Shown piece by piece: positions 34,067 through 42,568 of a DNA stretch of 64,000 nt. Source of the stretch: Pseudomonadota bacterium. Lineage in GTDB: Bacteria; Pseudomonadota; Gammaproteobacteria; Steroidobacterales; Steroidobacteraceae. A model generated the notes under the pieces. That model was given only the letters and a program-made list of their open reading frames with translations. It made no database searches and had not been told where the DNA came from. The stretch lies in NCBI GenBank assembly GCA_018241525.1, contig JAFEDR010000011.1, positions 558,001 through 622,000 on the forward strand, in the 5' to 3' direction. The position numbers and the translations under genes were made by a program. Numbering within the stretch: position 1 is the first letter of the stretch; every line of letters starts with the position of its first letter.

Positions 34067-35260
34067 ATGAGCGCCTTCCCCCCCGAGTCGCCGTCGAGCG
34101 CGCGCAAGGTCGCGCTGCCGAGTCCGTTCCGGCTCCAGGCGGGCGGCGTGCTGCGGGGCGCCGAGGTGGCGGTCGAGACTTACGGCCGCCTCGCGCCGGG
34201 TCGCGACAACGCGGTGCTGGTGTTCACCGGGCTGTCGGCCTCGGCACACGCGCACTCGCATCCGGGCGACCTCTCGCCCGGCTGGTGGGAGACGATGATC
34301 GGCGCCGGCAAGGCGCTCGACACCGACCGGCTGTTCGTGATCTGCGTGAACTCGCTCGGCAGCTGCTTCGGCTCGACCGGGCCGGGATCTCCGAATCCCG
34401 CCACCGGGCGCGCCTACGGCGCGGACTTTCCGGAACTGCGGGTCGAGGACATCGCCCGCGCGAGCCAGGCCGCGGTCGACGCGCTCGGCATCGACCGGCT
34501 CGCGGCCGTGGTCGGCGCCTCGCTCGGCGGCATGACCGTGCTCGCGCACGCGGTCTGCTTCCCGGGCAAGGCGCGCAGCCTCGTCTCGATCTCCGGCGCG
34601 CTCGCGCCGTCGACCGCGGCGATCGCCACGCGCAGCCTGCAGCGCGAGATCCTGGGCTCGGCGCTGCGCAGCGGCGCCGACACGGCGACCGTGCAGCAGG
34701 CGATGCGCTGGGCGCGCAAGATCGGCATCCTCTCGTACGTCGGCACGGAACTGCTCGAGAAGCGCTTCGCGCGCCAGCAGAGCGAGCCGTTCGCCGGCCA
34801 TCCGTCCGGGACCGCGTTCCAGGTCGAGAGCTGGCTCGAGCACGTCGCGCAGAAGTTCATCAGGCAGTTCGAGCCCTGGGCCTACTGGACGATTTCGCGG
34901 GCAATGGACCTGTTCGACTTCGGCGCCCACGGCGCAAATCCGCAGGGCGACGCGGTGGTGCACGACCACACGCCCTCGGACGTGGCGCGAGCGGCCTCGT
35001 ACCTCAGGCTCGAGCGCGCGCTGGTGGTCGGGGTGCAGGAAGACCTGCTGTTCCCGGTGACGCAACAGCGGGCGATCGCCTCGGTGCTGCGGGCCGCCGG
35101 CATCGACACCGAGTACGTCGAGCTGAGCTCGCCGTACGGCCACGACGCGTTCCTCACCGAGACCGCGCTGTTCACGCCGGTCCTCGGCGGCTTCTTCGCG
35201 CCGCGCGCGGACTCGACGCCACCGCGCCGGCGCGGCGACGGCAAGCCACTCGCCCGCTGA
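34067..35260 (+). CDS. MetX-family O-acyltransferase (homoserine or serine)
   Basis: 397 residues from ATG at 34067 with GGAAG upstream; a GTG at 34031 is the longer alternative. An alpha/beta-hydrolase-fold acyltransferase with the family signature NSLGSCFGSTGPGSPNPATG, nucleophile Ser in VVGASLGGM, and a late His in YGHDAFL with Asp in VGVQEDLLFP completing the triad. Family members acylate homoserine (MetX, methionine synthesis), but some make O-succinyl- or O-acetylserine for cysteine synthesis. Divergence from cysK, with 142 bases between, favours the serine role; specificity cannot be read with certainty here. Confidence 0.85.
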   Translation: MSAFPPESPSSARKVALPSPFRLQAGGVLRGAEVAVETYGRLAPGRDNAVLVFTGLSASAHAHSHPGDLSPGWWETMIGAGKALDTDRLFVICVNSLGSCFGSTGPGSPNPATGRAYGADFPELRVEDIARASQAAVDALGIDRLAAVVGASLGGMTVLAHAVCFPGKARSLVSISGALAPSTAAIATRSLQREILGSALRSGADTATVQQAMRWARKIGILSYVGTELLEKRFARQQSEPFAGHPSGTAFQVESWLEHVAQKFIRQFEPWAYWTISRAMDLFDFGAHGANPQGDAVVHDHTPSDVARAASYLRLERALVVGVQEDLLFPVTQQRAIASVLRAAGIDTEYVELSSPYGHDAFLTETALFTPVLGGFFAPRADSTPPRRRGDGKPLAR

Positions 35261-35367
35261 GCCGACGCGGCAGCCGCGGCCGCCGGATCCACGCGCGGTT
35301 CTGCGACAATACCCCCGGACCCGGACCTCACCGGGGCCCGTCCCCCGTTCCCGCGCCGGAGCCCGCC

Positions 35368-35913
35368 ATGACCCACCCGACCGCCCCTGCCACGCTCGCC
35401 GTCGGCATCAGCGCCGCCGACCACGTGCTGGGGCCCGATCACGCCGCGCTGACGGTCGTCGAGTACGGCGACTTCGAGTGCCCGAGCTGCAAGGCGGCCG
35501 AGCCCGCGGTGCGCCAGCTGCGCGCCGTGCACGGCGGCCGGCTGCGCTTCGTGTGGCGGCATTTCCCGCTCGAGGATGCGCACCCGCACGCGCTGCTGGC
35601 CGCCGAGGCGGCGGAGTCGGCGGCGGCGCAGGGCCGCTTCTGGGAGATGCACGACCTGCTGCTCGAGCGCTCGCCGCGGCTTGCGCGGGCGCAGCTCGAG
35701 GCCTGCGCTGCCTCGCTCGGCCTCGACATGGCGCGCTTTCGCGCGGACCTCGACGACGAGGTCTACCGGCAGCGCGTCCGCGAGCACCAGGAGGGCGGGC
35801 GGCGCAGCCACCTGCGCGCGACACCGACGTTCTTCGTCAACGGCGTCGTCCAGGACGTCAGTGGCGGCTACGGCATGCTGCTCGACGCGGTCTCGCGCGC
35901 GTTGCACCGCTGA
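35368..35913 (+). CDS. DsbA-like thioredoxin-fold oxidoreductase, probably cytoplasmic
   Basis: 181 residues from ATG at 35368 with GGAG six bases upstream. Thioredoxin_4/DsbA-type fold: active site ECPSCK (Cys38, Cys41), an inserted helical domain (about 75-130) and the cis-Pro segment RATPTFFVNGVVQD. No signal peptide or lipobox is visible, unlike periplasmic DsbA, so it probably works in the cytoplasm as a FrnE- or NhaA-associated-type disulfide protein. It is 107 bases downstream of the MetX-family gene and converges with the esterase gene. Confidence 0.88.
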   Translation: MTHPTAPATLAVGISAADHVLGPDHAALTVVEYGDFECPSCKAAEPAVRQLRAVHGGRLRFVWRHFPLEDAHPHALLAAEAAESAAAQGRFWEMHDLLLERSPRLARAQLEACAASLGLDMARFRADLDDEVYRQRVREHQEGGRRSHLRATPTFFVNGVVQDVSGGYGMLLDAVSRALHR

Positions 35914-35925
35914 GCGGCGACTGCC

Positions 35926-36948
35926 TCAGCGCGGCCCGCCCGGACCGCTGTCGAGCCCGAAGAACCGCCAGATCTCGTCGGTGGCGTCGAGTTCCTCGCT
36001 GACGCGGCCGATCAGCCATTCGCGCGCGTAGCGCCGGCCGCCCGGCCAGGCGTGCCCGCCGCCGTCCACCTGGTAGAGCACGAGCGGCACGCCGGCGCGG
36101 CAGTCCGTCGCGCGGCGCACCACGAGGGCCGTACCGTCGGTCGCGATCCGGTCGAGCGGCGCGCTCGCCGCCTCGCCGCCGCAGCCGGCGACCGCGCGGA
36201 AGGCCGCGAAGGTCGCCTCGGCGCCGATGACGCGGCCGCGGGCGGAGCCGAGCACGCGCACCTCCCCGCCACCGTATGGCACCAGCGGGTCCTCGGTACC
36301 GTCGACGAGCGCCAGCGGCCGTGCGGCCGCCGGGTGGCACGCCGCCGCGGTGTCCTCGCCGAGGCTGGCCGCGACCGCGACGAAGCCGTCGAACACGTCC
36401 GCCGCATCGCAGGCGAGGCGCAGCGTCATCATGCCGCCGTTCGACATGCCGGTGACGTAGACGCGGCCGGGGTCGACGGCGAAGCGCCGCTCGAGCGTCG
36501 CCACCAGCTCGCGCAGGTAGCCGACATCGTCGGTGCCGTCGCGCACGGTGCGGGCCTTGAGGTCGTGCCGGCCGTCGTTCCAGGCGTGATCGACGCCATC
36601 GGGATAGACGATGATCGCGCCGGCCTCGTCGGCACGGCGATTGAAGCCGCGCCCGGTCAGTGCCTCCATGCCGGCGCCGCCGCCGCCGCCGCCGTGCAGC
36701 ACCACCAGCAGCGGCGCGCGGGCCGCCGGGCGCGCCGGCACGTACAGGCGGTAGGTGCGGTCGCGCCCGCCGAAGCGCAGCGACTCGCAGCGGGCTTCCG
36801 GTGCCTGCGCGCCGCGATCGCTGCAGCTCGGCTGCGCGAGCGCCGGGCCGGAGGTCGCGAGCAGCAGCAGCACTGCCGTCGCGGCGTGCCCTGCGGCCTG
36901 CCGCGGTGCGGCGACGGGCGCCGGGCGGTACAATTTCGGCACTGTCAC
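35926..36948 (-). CDS. Secreted PHB-depolymerase-family esterase (LpqC-like)
   Basis: 340 residues from GTG at 36948; a GTG at 36942 or TTG at 36933 are alternatives. Signal peptide about 18-38 ([17 protein letters not shown]). Esterase PHB-depolymerase fold: oxyanion region [16 protein letters not shown], nucleophile Ser in [11 protein letters not shown], Asp in [12 protein letters not shown] and His in GGGHAWPGG. Likely hydrolyses polyesters, feruloyl esters or similar extracellular esters. It is divergent from ubiE with only 15 bases between start codons, so the promoters must overlap the opposite gene. Confidence 0.88.
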   Translation of the reverse strand: MTVPKLYRPAPVAAPRQAAGHAATAVLLLLATSGPALAQPSCSDRGAQAPEARCESLRFGGRDRTYRLYVPARPAARAPLLVVLHGGGGGGAGMEALTGRGFNRRADEAGAIIVYPDGVDHAWNDGRHDLKARTVRDGTDDVGYLRELVATLERRFAVDPGRVYVTGMSNGGMMTLRLACDAADVFDGFVAVAASLGEDTAAACHPAAARPLALVDGTEDPLVPYGGGEVRVLGSARGRVIGAEATFAAFRAVAGCGGEAASAPLDRIATDGTALVVRRATDCRAGVPLVLYQVDGGGHAWPGGRRYAREWLIGRVSEELDATDEIWRFFGLDSGPGGPR

Positions 36949-36963
36949 GCGAGCCTCGACCCG

Positions 36964-37734
36964 ATGAGCGGATCCCCCGAAGAGCGCCCCTCCGCCGAAA
37001 CCGTTGACTTCGGCTACGAGCGCGTCGCGACGGCCGCCAAGGCCGGGCGGGTCCGGGCCGTGTTCGACTCGGTCGCCAACCGCTACGACGTGATGAACGA
37101 CCTGATGTCGTTCGGCGTCCACCGGCTGTGGAAGCGCTTCCTGCTGTCGCAGACCGGCCTGCGCCCGGGGCAGCGGGCGCTCGACGTCGCCGGTGGCACC
37201 GGCGACATTGCCGCCGGCCTCGCGCGCCAGGTCGGCGCCACCGGGCAGGTGGTGCTCTCGGACATCAACGCCGCGATGCTGGCGCAGGGCCGCGACCGGC
37301 TGCTCGACCGGGGACTCGCGGCCGAGGTCGCGACCGTGCTCGCGAACGCCGAGCGGCTGCCGTTCCACGACGGCTCGTTCGACTGCGTGACGATCGCCTT
37401 CGGGCTGCGCAACGTCACCGACAAGGCGGCGGCGCTGCGGTCCATGGCGCGCGTGCTGCGCCCCGGCGGCCAGTTGCTGGTGCTCGAGTTCTCGAAGCCG
37501 GTCGCGCCGGGGCTCGGCCCCGTGTACGACGCCTATTCGTTCGGCGTGCTGCCGGCACTCGGCCGGCTGGTGGCCCGCGACGCCGACAGCTACCGCTACC
37601 TGGCGGAGTCGATCCGCATGTTCCCGGACCAGCAGACGCTGGCCGGCATGATGCGCGAGGCCGGCCTCGATGGCTGCCGGTTCCACAACCTGAGCGGCGG
37701 CATCGTCGCGCTGCACCGCGGCTGGCGCTACTGA
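36964..37734 (+). CDS. ubiE: Ubiquinone/menaquinone C-methyltransferase UbiE
   Basis: 256 residues, ATG at 36964. SAM-dependent methyltransferase: motif [14 protein letters not shown], the UbiE signature [18 protein letters not shown], motif [32 protein letters not shown], and the C-terminal [15 protein letters not shown]. It methylates C2 of the benzoquinol ring in ubiquinone synthesis (and demethylmenaquinone). It starts a three-gene ubi operon; its stop overlaps the ubiJ start by one base. A TACAAT -10-like box is at 36928-36933. Confidence 0.97.
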   Translation: MSGSPEERPSAETVDFGYERVATAAKAGRVRAVFDSVANRYDVMNDLMSFGVHRLWKRFLLSQTGLRPGQRALDVAGGTGDIAAGLARQVGATGQVVLSDINAAMLAQGRDRLLDRGLAAEVATVLANAERLPFHDGSFDCVTIAFGLRNVTDKAAALRSMARVLRPGGQLLVLEFSKPVAPGLGPVYDAYSFGVLPALGRLVARDADSYRYLAESIRMFPDQQTLAGMMREAGLDGCRFHNLSGGIVALHRGWRY

Positions 37735-38366
37735 TGGCCGAGGATGCGCTGCTCGTGCCGCTGACGCGGTTCGTGAACCGCCAGGTGGCGGCCTCGACGC
37801 CCGCGCGCGCACTGCTCGCCGAGCTCGCGGGCCGCTCGTTCGCCATCGCCCTCGAGACACCCCTGGGCGGCCGGCTGGCGCGGCTGCGCCTCGCGGCGAG
37901 CGCCGATGGCCTGGCGCTCGCGCGCGACGAGGAGCCGGCCGATGCGACGGTCACCGGCAGCCCGCTCGGCCTCGCCGCGCTGCTCGCCGGCCGGCGCGAG
38001 GGCCGGGTGTCGATGGCGGGCGTCACGGTGAGCGGCGACGCCGAGGTCGCGGCGGCCTTCGAGAAGCTCCTCTGGCATGCGCGGCCCGAGCTCGAGGCCG
38101 AGCTCGCGCGACTCGTCGGCGAGGTCCCGGCGCACCTGGCGGGCGAGGTGGCCCGCGGCGCGTTCGACTGGGGCCGGCGCGCCGCCGGCTCGCTGGCGCG
38201 CAACGTCGGCGAGTACCTGCTGCACGAGGGTCGCGACGTGCTGCCGCGTGCCGAGCTGGAGCCGTTCCACGCCGCGGTGGATGCGCTGCGCGAGGACGTC
38301 GACCGCGCGGCGGCCCGCCTCGAGCGCCTCGAGCGGCGCGCCGCCGGGCGGACGCCGGCGCCGTGA
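37734..38366 (+). CDS. ubiJ: Ubiquinone biosynthesis accessory factor UbiJ (SCP2 domain)
   Basis: 210 residues from ATG at 37734. N-terminal SCP2-like lipid-binding domain (about 15-115; VTGSPLGLAALLAGRREGRVSMAGVTVSGD written across 82-111), followed by a helical C-terminal half ending in an Arg-rich coiled coil. UbiJ binds hydrophobic ubiquinone intermediates and scaffolds the Ubi complex with UbiK. Position between ubiE and ubiB is the same as in Escherichia coli, which secures the call despite low motif content. Confidence 0.9.
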   Translation: MAEDALLVPLTRFVNRQVAASTPARALLAELAGRSFAIALETPLGGRLARLRLAASADGLALARDEEPADATVTGSPLGLAALLAGRREGRVSMAGVTVSGDAEVAAAFEKLLWHARPELEAELARLVGEVPAHLAGEVARGAFDWGRRAAGSLARNVGEYLLHEGRDVLPRAELEPFHAAVDALREDVDRAAARLERLERRAAGRTPAP

Positions 38367-39997
38367 TCAGCCTGAGGGTCGCGCGCCGCCTGCTCGAGAT
38401 TCAGCACGTGCTGGTGCGGCACGGACTCGACGAGTTCGTCACCGCGACGCACCTGTACCGGCCGCTGCGGTTCCTGTACTTCCTGCAGCCCGCGACCTGG
38501 TTCTCGCGCCGCCGCCACGCCTCGCGCGGCGAGCGCCTGCGGCAGGCGCTCGAGGAACTCGGGCCGATCTTCATCAAGTTCGGCCAGGCAGTCTCGACGC
38601 GCCGCGACCTGCTGCCGGCCGACATCGCCGACGAGCTCGCCAAGCTGCAGGACCGCGTGCCGCCGTTCCCGGGCACCGCGGCGCGCGCCGCGATCGAGCG
38701 CTCGCTGGGCCGTCCGGTCGGCGAGGTCTTCGCGAGCTTCGAGACCGAGCCGCTGGCCGCCGCGTCGATCGCCCAGGTGCACGCCGCGACGCTGCGCGAC
38801 GGCCGCGAGGTGATCGTCAAGGTGCTGCGCCCGGATATGCGCGCGGTGATCCGCCGCGACCTCGAGGTGCTGTATGCGCTGGCCGGGCTCGCGCTGCGCT
38901 ACGTCGCGGACGCCGACCGGCTGCGGCCGCTGGACGTCGTCGCCGAGTACGACAAGACGGTGATGGACGAGCTCGACCTGATGCGCGAGGCCGCCAACGC
39001 CGCGCAGCTGCGACGCAACTTCGCCGGCTCGCCGCTGCTGTACGTGCCCGAGGTCCACTTCGAGCTCTGCCGCACGGACGTGCTCGTCATGGAACGCATC
39101 CGCGGCGTACAGATCAGCGACCTCGCGCGCCTGCGCGAGCTCAAGGTCGACATCCGCCGGCTCGCGGAGAATGGCGTGGAGATCTTCTTCACGCAGATGC
39201 TGCGGCACAACTTCTTCCACGCCGACATGCATCCCGGCAACATCTTCGTGCTGACGGACGATCCCGCGAATCCGCGCTACGCGGCGGTGGATTTCGGCAT
39301 CGTCGGCACGCTCGAGTCGCGCGATCTCGAGTACCTCGCCGGCAACTTCCTGGCGTTCTTCGACCGCGATTACCGGCGCATCGCCGAGCTGCACGTCGAA
39401 TCCGGCTGGGTCCCCGCCGGGACGCGGATCGACGAGCTCGAGACAGCGGTGCGTACGGTCTGCGAGCCGATCTTCCAGAAGCCGCTGTCGGAGATCTCCT
39501 TCGGCATGGTGCTGCTCAGGCTGTTCGAGACGGCGCGGCGCTTCCGGATGTCGGTTCAACCACAGCTGGTGCTGCTGCAGAAGACGCTGCTCAACATCGA
39601 GGGGCTCGGCCGCCAGCTCTACCCGGAGCTCGACCTGTGGAAGACGGCGCAGCCACTGCTGCGTCGCTGGTATCGCGAGCGCACCAGCCCGCGCACGCTG
39701 TGGCGCGAGGCGCGGCGCCACCTGCCCGACCTCGTCGAGACGGCGCGCGCGACGCCGGCGCTCGTGCGACGCCTGGTGCGCGAGGCCGGCGAGCGGCGCT
39801 CGCTCTTCCCGGAGCCGTCGCGCGATACCGAGGTGATCGCGGCGCTGACCGCCGCCGGACGGCGCCGCGACCGCACGGTCGTGGCCTGCGCAGTGCTGCT
39901 CGCCAGCGTCCTCTGGATCGCACTCGGCGTGGCGCCGACGCTCGCCGGCCTCGCGGCCTTCGTCGGCAGCGTCGCGTACCTACTCGTGCGACGCTGA
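38363..39997 (+). CDS. ubiB: Ubiquinone biosynthesis protein kinase-like UbiB
   Basis: 544 residues from GTG at 38363 (GTGA overlap with ubiJ stop). Atypical ABC1/ADCK kinase fold: the KxGQ motif IFIKFGQ (Lys72, Gln75) that shapes the family-specific N-lobe, the Ala-rich nucleotide loop LAAASIAQV, ion-pair Lys in EVIVKVLRP, catalytic HADMHPGN and metal-binding VDFGIVG. Two hydrophobic helices near 505-540 anchor it to the inner membrane. UbiB supports ubiquinone synthesis by extracting or moving lipid intermediates using ATPase activity. Confidence 0.97.
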   Translation: MISLRVARRLLEIQHVLVRHGLDEFVTATHLYRPLRFLYFLQPATWFSRRRHASRGERLRQALEELGPIFIKFGQAVSTRRDLLPADIADELAKLQDRVPPFPGTAARAAIERSLGRPVGEVFASFETEPLAAASIAQVHAATLRDGREVIVKVLRPDMRAVIRRDLEVLYALAGLALRYVADADRLRPLDVVAEYDKTVMDELDLMREAANAAQLRRNFAGSPLLYVPEVHFELCRTDVLVMERIRGVQISDLARLRELKVDIRRLAENGVEIFFTQMLRHNFFHADMHPGNIFVLTDDPANPRYAAVDFGIVGTLESRDLEYLAGNFLAFFDRDYRRIAELHVESGWVPAGTRIDELETAVRTVCEPIFQKPLSEISFGMVLLRLFETARRFRMSVQPQLVLLQKTLLNIEGLGRQLYPELDLWKTAQPLLRRWYRERTSPRTLWREARRHLPDLVETARATPALVRRLVREAGERRSLFPEPSRDTEVIAALTAAGRRRDRTVVACAVLLASVLWIALGVAPTLAGLAAFVGSVAYLLVRR

Positions 39998-40068
39998 CGA
40001 ATCGCTGACGCGCGCCGGGATCGCCGCGGTCACGCGCGCGTCATCTCCCGCTGGCAGCTTGCCCGTGC

Positions 40069-40087
40069 GCCCGCCGCATCGGCGGGC
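40069..40087. terminator. Hairpin between ubiB and the phosphodiesterase-family gene
   Basis: GCCCGCCG (40069-40076) pairs perfectly with CGGCGGGC (40080-40087) around CAT. It lies 71 bases after ubiB and 28 bases before the next ATG. The following sequence has only a short T run, so it may be a weak terminator or a 5'-UTR stem. Confidence 0.45.
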
Positions 40088-40115
40088 AGGCAGCCAACTT
40101 TAGGGAGAGAAATCC

Positions 40116-41819
40116 ATGCTCGCAGCAACGCTCGCGCGCCGCTGGGCGCTCGCGGCCGCGTTCGGCCTTTCGATCGGCCTTACGCTCGTGCCGATCGCGC
40201 AGGCCGATCACGCGCGGCACGCCAAGCACGTCATCGTGGTGTCCGTCGACGGCCTGCACGAGTCCGACCTCGAAGGCTACGTCGCGACCCACAGCCACTC
40301 GACCCTGGCGCGACTGGTCGCCGAGGGCACCTCGTACAGCGGCGCGCGCACGCCATTCCCGTCGGACTCGTTCCCGGGCCTGACCGCGATCGTCACCGGC
40401 GCCAACCCGCGCACCGCCGGGATCTACTACGACGACAGCTGGAACCGCGAGCTGCTGCCGGCCGGCACGACCCAGTGCGCCGGCGTCGCCCCCGGCGTCG
40501 AGGTGACGTACTTCGAGCAGCTGGACCGGGACCTCAACTCGATCGACGCCGGCGAGGGCGTCGGCGACCTGTCGACGCTCGACGCGATCCAGCAGCACAT
40601 CTACGGCATGTCGAAGCAGGCGCGCGACGGCATCGATCCGACGCAGCTGCCGGTCGACCCGAAGACCTGCCAGGGCGTCTACCCGCACCAGTATCTGCGG
40701 GTCAACACGATCTTCGAGGTGGCGAAGGCTCACGGCTTGCACACCGCCTGGTCCGACAAGCACCTGGCCTACGACCTCGTCAACGGGCCGTCCGGCGCGG
40801 GCGTCGACGACCTGTTCGCACCCGAGATCAACAGCCTCGTGCCAGGCGCCGGCGGCGACGACTGGACCAAGGACAACCTCAGCACGCAGTTCTACGATGC
40901 GCTCAAGGTCGAGGCCGTGCTGCGCTGGGCGCGTGGCCAGGCGCACGACGGCACCGTCGATCCGGCCGGCGTGCCGGCGATCTACGGGCTCAACTTCCAG
41001 AGCGTCTCGACCGCGCAGAAGCTGAACTTCTCGCACTACGCCGGCGACGGCGGCGCCAAGGGACTCGGCGGCTACGGCGCGGCCGGCACGCAGCCGGGCG
41101 TGGTGCTGGCCGGTGCGCTCGACTTCGTCGATGCGCAGCTCGGGCGCATCGTCGCGGCGATCGACCCGGCCGAGACGATGCTGGTGGTGACGGCCAAGCA
41201 TGGCCAGTCGCCGCTCGACCGTTCGCAGCTGCGGCTGATCGACGACGGCGAGGTGATCGGCGCGCTCAACGACGCGTGGGCCGCGGCGCACCCCGCTGCG
41301 AGTGCGCCGCTGGTGCTGTTCGGCATCGACGACGATGGCATGCTGCTGTGGCTGTCCGACCGCACGCACGCCGCGACCGAGTTCGTGCGCTCGTTCCTGT
41401 GGGCGTATGTGCCGCAGAAGACCGGCGGCTCGGATGCGAACGGCAACTTCGTCGACTACAGCGGCACGGTCGCCCACTCGGGGCTGCGCCGGATCTACGC
41501 GGACGAGGAGGCGGCCGAGCTGATCGGCGTCAGCACCCGTGACGCGCGTGTGCCGGACGTGATCGGCATCGCCGCGGTCGGCACCGTGTATTCGAACCCC
41601 AGCAAGATCAAGAAGATCGCGGAGCACGGCGGCGATGCCCGCCAGGATCGCCACGTGCCGATCGTGCTGTGGGGCGCCGGTGCGCACCGTCTGCGGATCG
41701 ATGCGCCGGTCGAGACGACGCAGGTCGCCCCGACCGTGCTCGAGGCGCTCGGCCTGTCGGCGCGCGAACTCGACGGCGTGCGGCGCGAGCACACGGCCTC
41801 GCTGCCGGGCACGCACTGA
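40116..41819 (+). CDS. Secreted type I phosphodiesterase/nucleotide pyrophosphatase-family protein
   Basis: 567 residues; ATG at 40116 follows AGGGAGAG. Signal peptide ends near IAQA. Alkaline-phosphatase-superfamily fold: metal Asp in HVIVVSVDGLHESD, nucleophile Ser/Thr region TPFPSDSFPGLTAIVTG, a later VVTAKHGQSPLD and EHGGDARQDRHVPIVL supplying His/Asp metal ligands. The middle has inserted loops with YPHQYLRVNTIFEVAKAHG, seen in the NPP branch. Likely hydrolyses phosphodiesters or phosphomonoesters in the periplasm or outside; substrate unknown. It converges with the hotdog-fold gene. Confidence 0.85.
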   Translation: MLAATLARRWALAAAFGLSIGLTLVPIAQADHARHAKHVIVVSVDGLHESDLEGYVATHSHSTLARLVAEGTSYSGARTPFPSDSFPGLTAIVTGANPRTAGIYYDDSWNRELLPAGTTQCAGVAPGVEVTYFEQLDRDLNSIDAGEGVGDLSTLDAIQQHIYGMSKQARDGIDPTQLPVDPKTCQGVYPHQYLRVNTIFEVAKAHGLHTAWSDKHLAYDLVNGPSGAGVDDLFAPEINSLVPGAGGDDWTKDNLSTQFYDALKVEAVLRWARGQAHDGTVDPAGVPAIYGLNFQSVSTAQKLNFSHYAGDGGAKGLGGYGAAGTQPGVVLAGALDFVDAQLGRIVAAIDPAETMLVVTAKHGQSPLDRSQLRLIDDGEVIGALNDAWAAAHPAASAPLVLFGIDDDGMLLWLSDRTHAATEFVRSFLWAYVPQKTGGSDANGNFVDYSGTVAHSGLRRIYADEEAAELIGVSTRDARVPDVIGIAAVGTVYSNPSKIKKIAEHGGDARQDRHVPIVLWGAGAHRLRIDAPVETTQVAPTVLEALGLSARELDGVRREHTASLPGTH

Positions 41820-41828
41820 GAGCGACGG

Positions 41829-41856
41829 CCGCGCGCGCGCCTCAGCCCGCGCGCGG
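41829..41856. terminator. GC-rich hairpin between convergent genes
   Basis: CCGCGCGCG (41829-41837) pairs with CGCGCGCGG (41848-41856) with a ten-base loop. It sits between the stop of the phosphodiesterase-family gene and the last codons of the opposite hotdog gene. No U tract; a weak bidirectional terminator is plausible. Confidence 0.4.
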
Positions 41857-42549
41857 CTCGATCCAGAGCGCGGTGGCGCGCGCGACGCAGCGACCGTCCT
41901 CGCCATAGAGGGCGGTCGCGGCGCGGTGGGTGCGGCCGCGGCTGCCGAGCGACCAGCCGACCACCACGGACGGCTCGCCGACGGCGAGCGTCTCGTCGAC
42001 GCGGCAGCAGAAGCTGCCGACCAGCAGCGTGCGCGCATCCGGGATGACCGCGAAATAGCCCGGGCAGTCGAGCGCTGCCCACAGGAACTCCGGACGCACC
42101 CGGCCGCGGGTGCCGGCGAGCGAAGGATCCGGTTGCCACGGCGCAGCGACGCAGGCACGGCCGCCATGCTCGAGCGGCCCCGGCGTGAGCCCGAGGCCGT
42201 CGCGGCGCCCGGGCCCGCAGACGAAGCAGCCCGGCGAGACGTGCTCGCGCGCACCGCGCCAGCGCGCCGCAGCCTCCACCGCGGCGGCGAAGGGCACCGC
42301 CGGCGGCACCTCGAGATCGAGGTCCAGAGGCGCGGCCGTCGCGATCGCCCGCTCGCCGGCGCGCAGCTCGAGGCCGCCGTCCGGCGTCGCGAGAAGCGGG
42401 AGCGCCTGATCGAGCGGCACCGGGGCGCGCAGCCGCACCTCGACCGTGTCGGGCGCGTAGCCCGCCATCAGGCCCGCGACGTAGCCGCCATTGCCCGATC
42501 CCGGCGGGCCGCAGAAGCGCGTCGCGATGCGCAGGGTCGCGAGGTTCAT
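41842..42549 (-). CDS. Hotdog-fold thioesterase-like protein
   Basis: 235 residues from ATG at 42549. The opening RFCGPPGSGNGGYVAGLMA is typical of thioesterase-like hotdog proteins with two fused hotdog domains (about 1-105 and 110-235). In between, CFVCGPGRRDGLGL carries a CxxC pair. WAALDCPGYFAV and a late THRAATALYGEDGRCVARATALWIE follow the second hotdog. Such proteins usually act on acyl-CoA or bind acyl groups. The gene starts 19 bases after the stop of the phospholipase-D gene, so the two are probably cotranscribed. Confidence 0.7.
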   Translation of the reverse strand: MNLATLRIATRFCGPPGSGNGGYVAGLMAGYAPDTVEVRLRAPVPLDQALPLLATPDGGLELRAGERAIATAAPLDLDLEVPPAVPFAAAVEAAARWRGAREHVSPGCFVCGPGRRDGLGLTPGPLEHGGRACVAAPWQPDPSLAGTRGRVRPEFLWAALDCPGYFAVIPDARTLLVGSFCCRVDETLAVGEPSVVVGWSLGSRGRTHRAATALYGEDGRCVARATALWIEPRAG

Positions 42550-42568
42550 GGCGAGTGGCGTACCGCGG

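Noticed and set aside
32079..35143. Long minus-strand frames opposite the response regulator and the MetX-family gene
   Set aside because: Arg/Gln-rich shadows of real genes; no start signals or domains.
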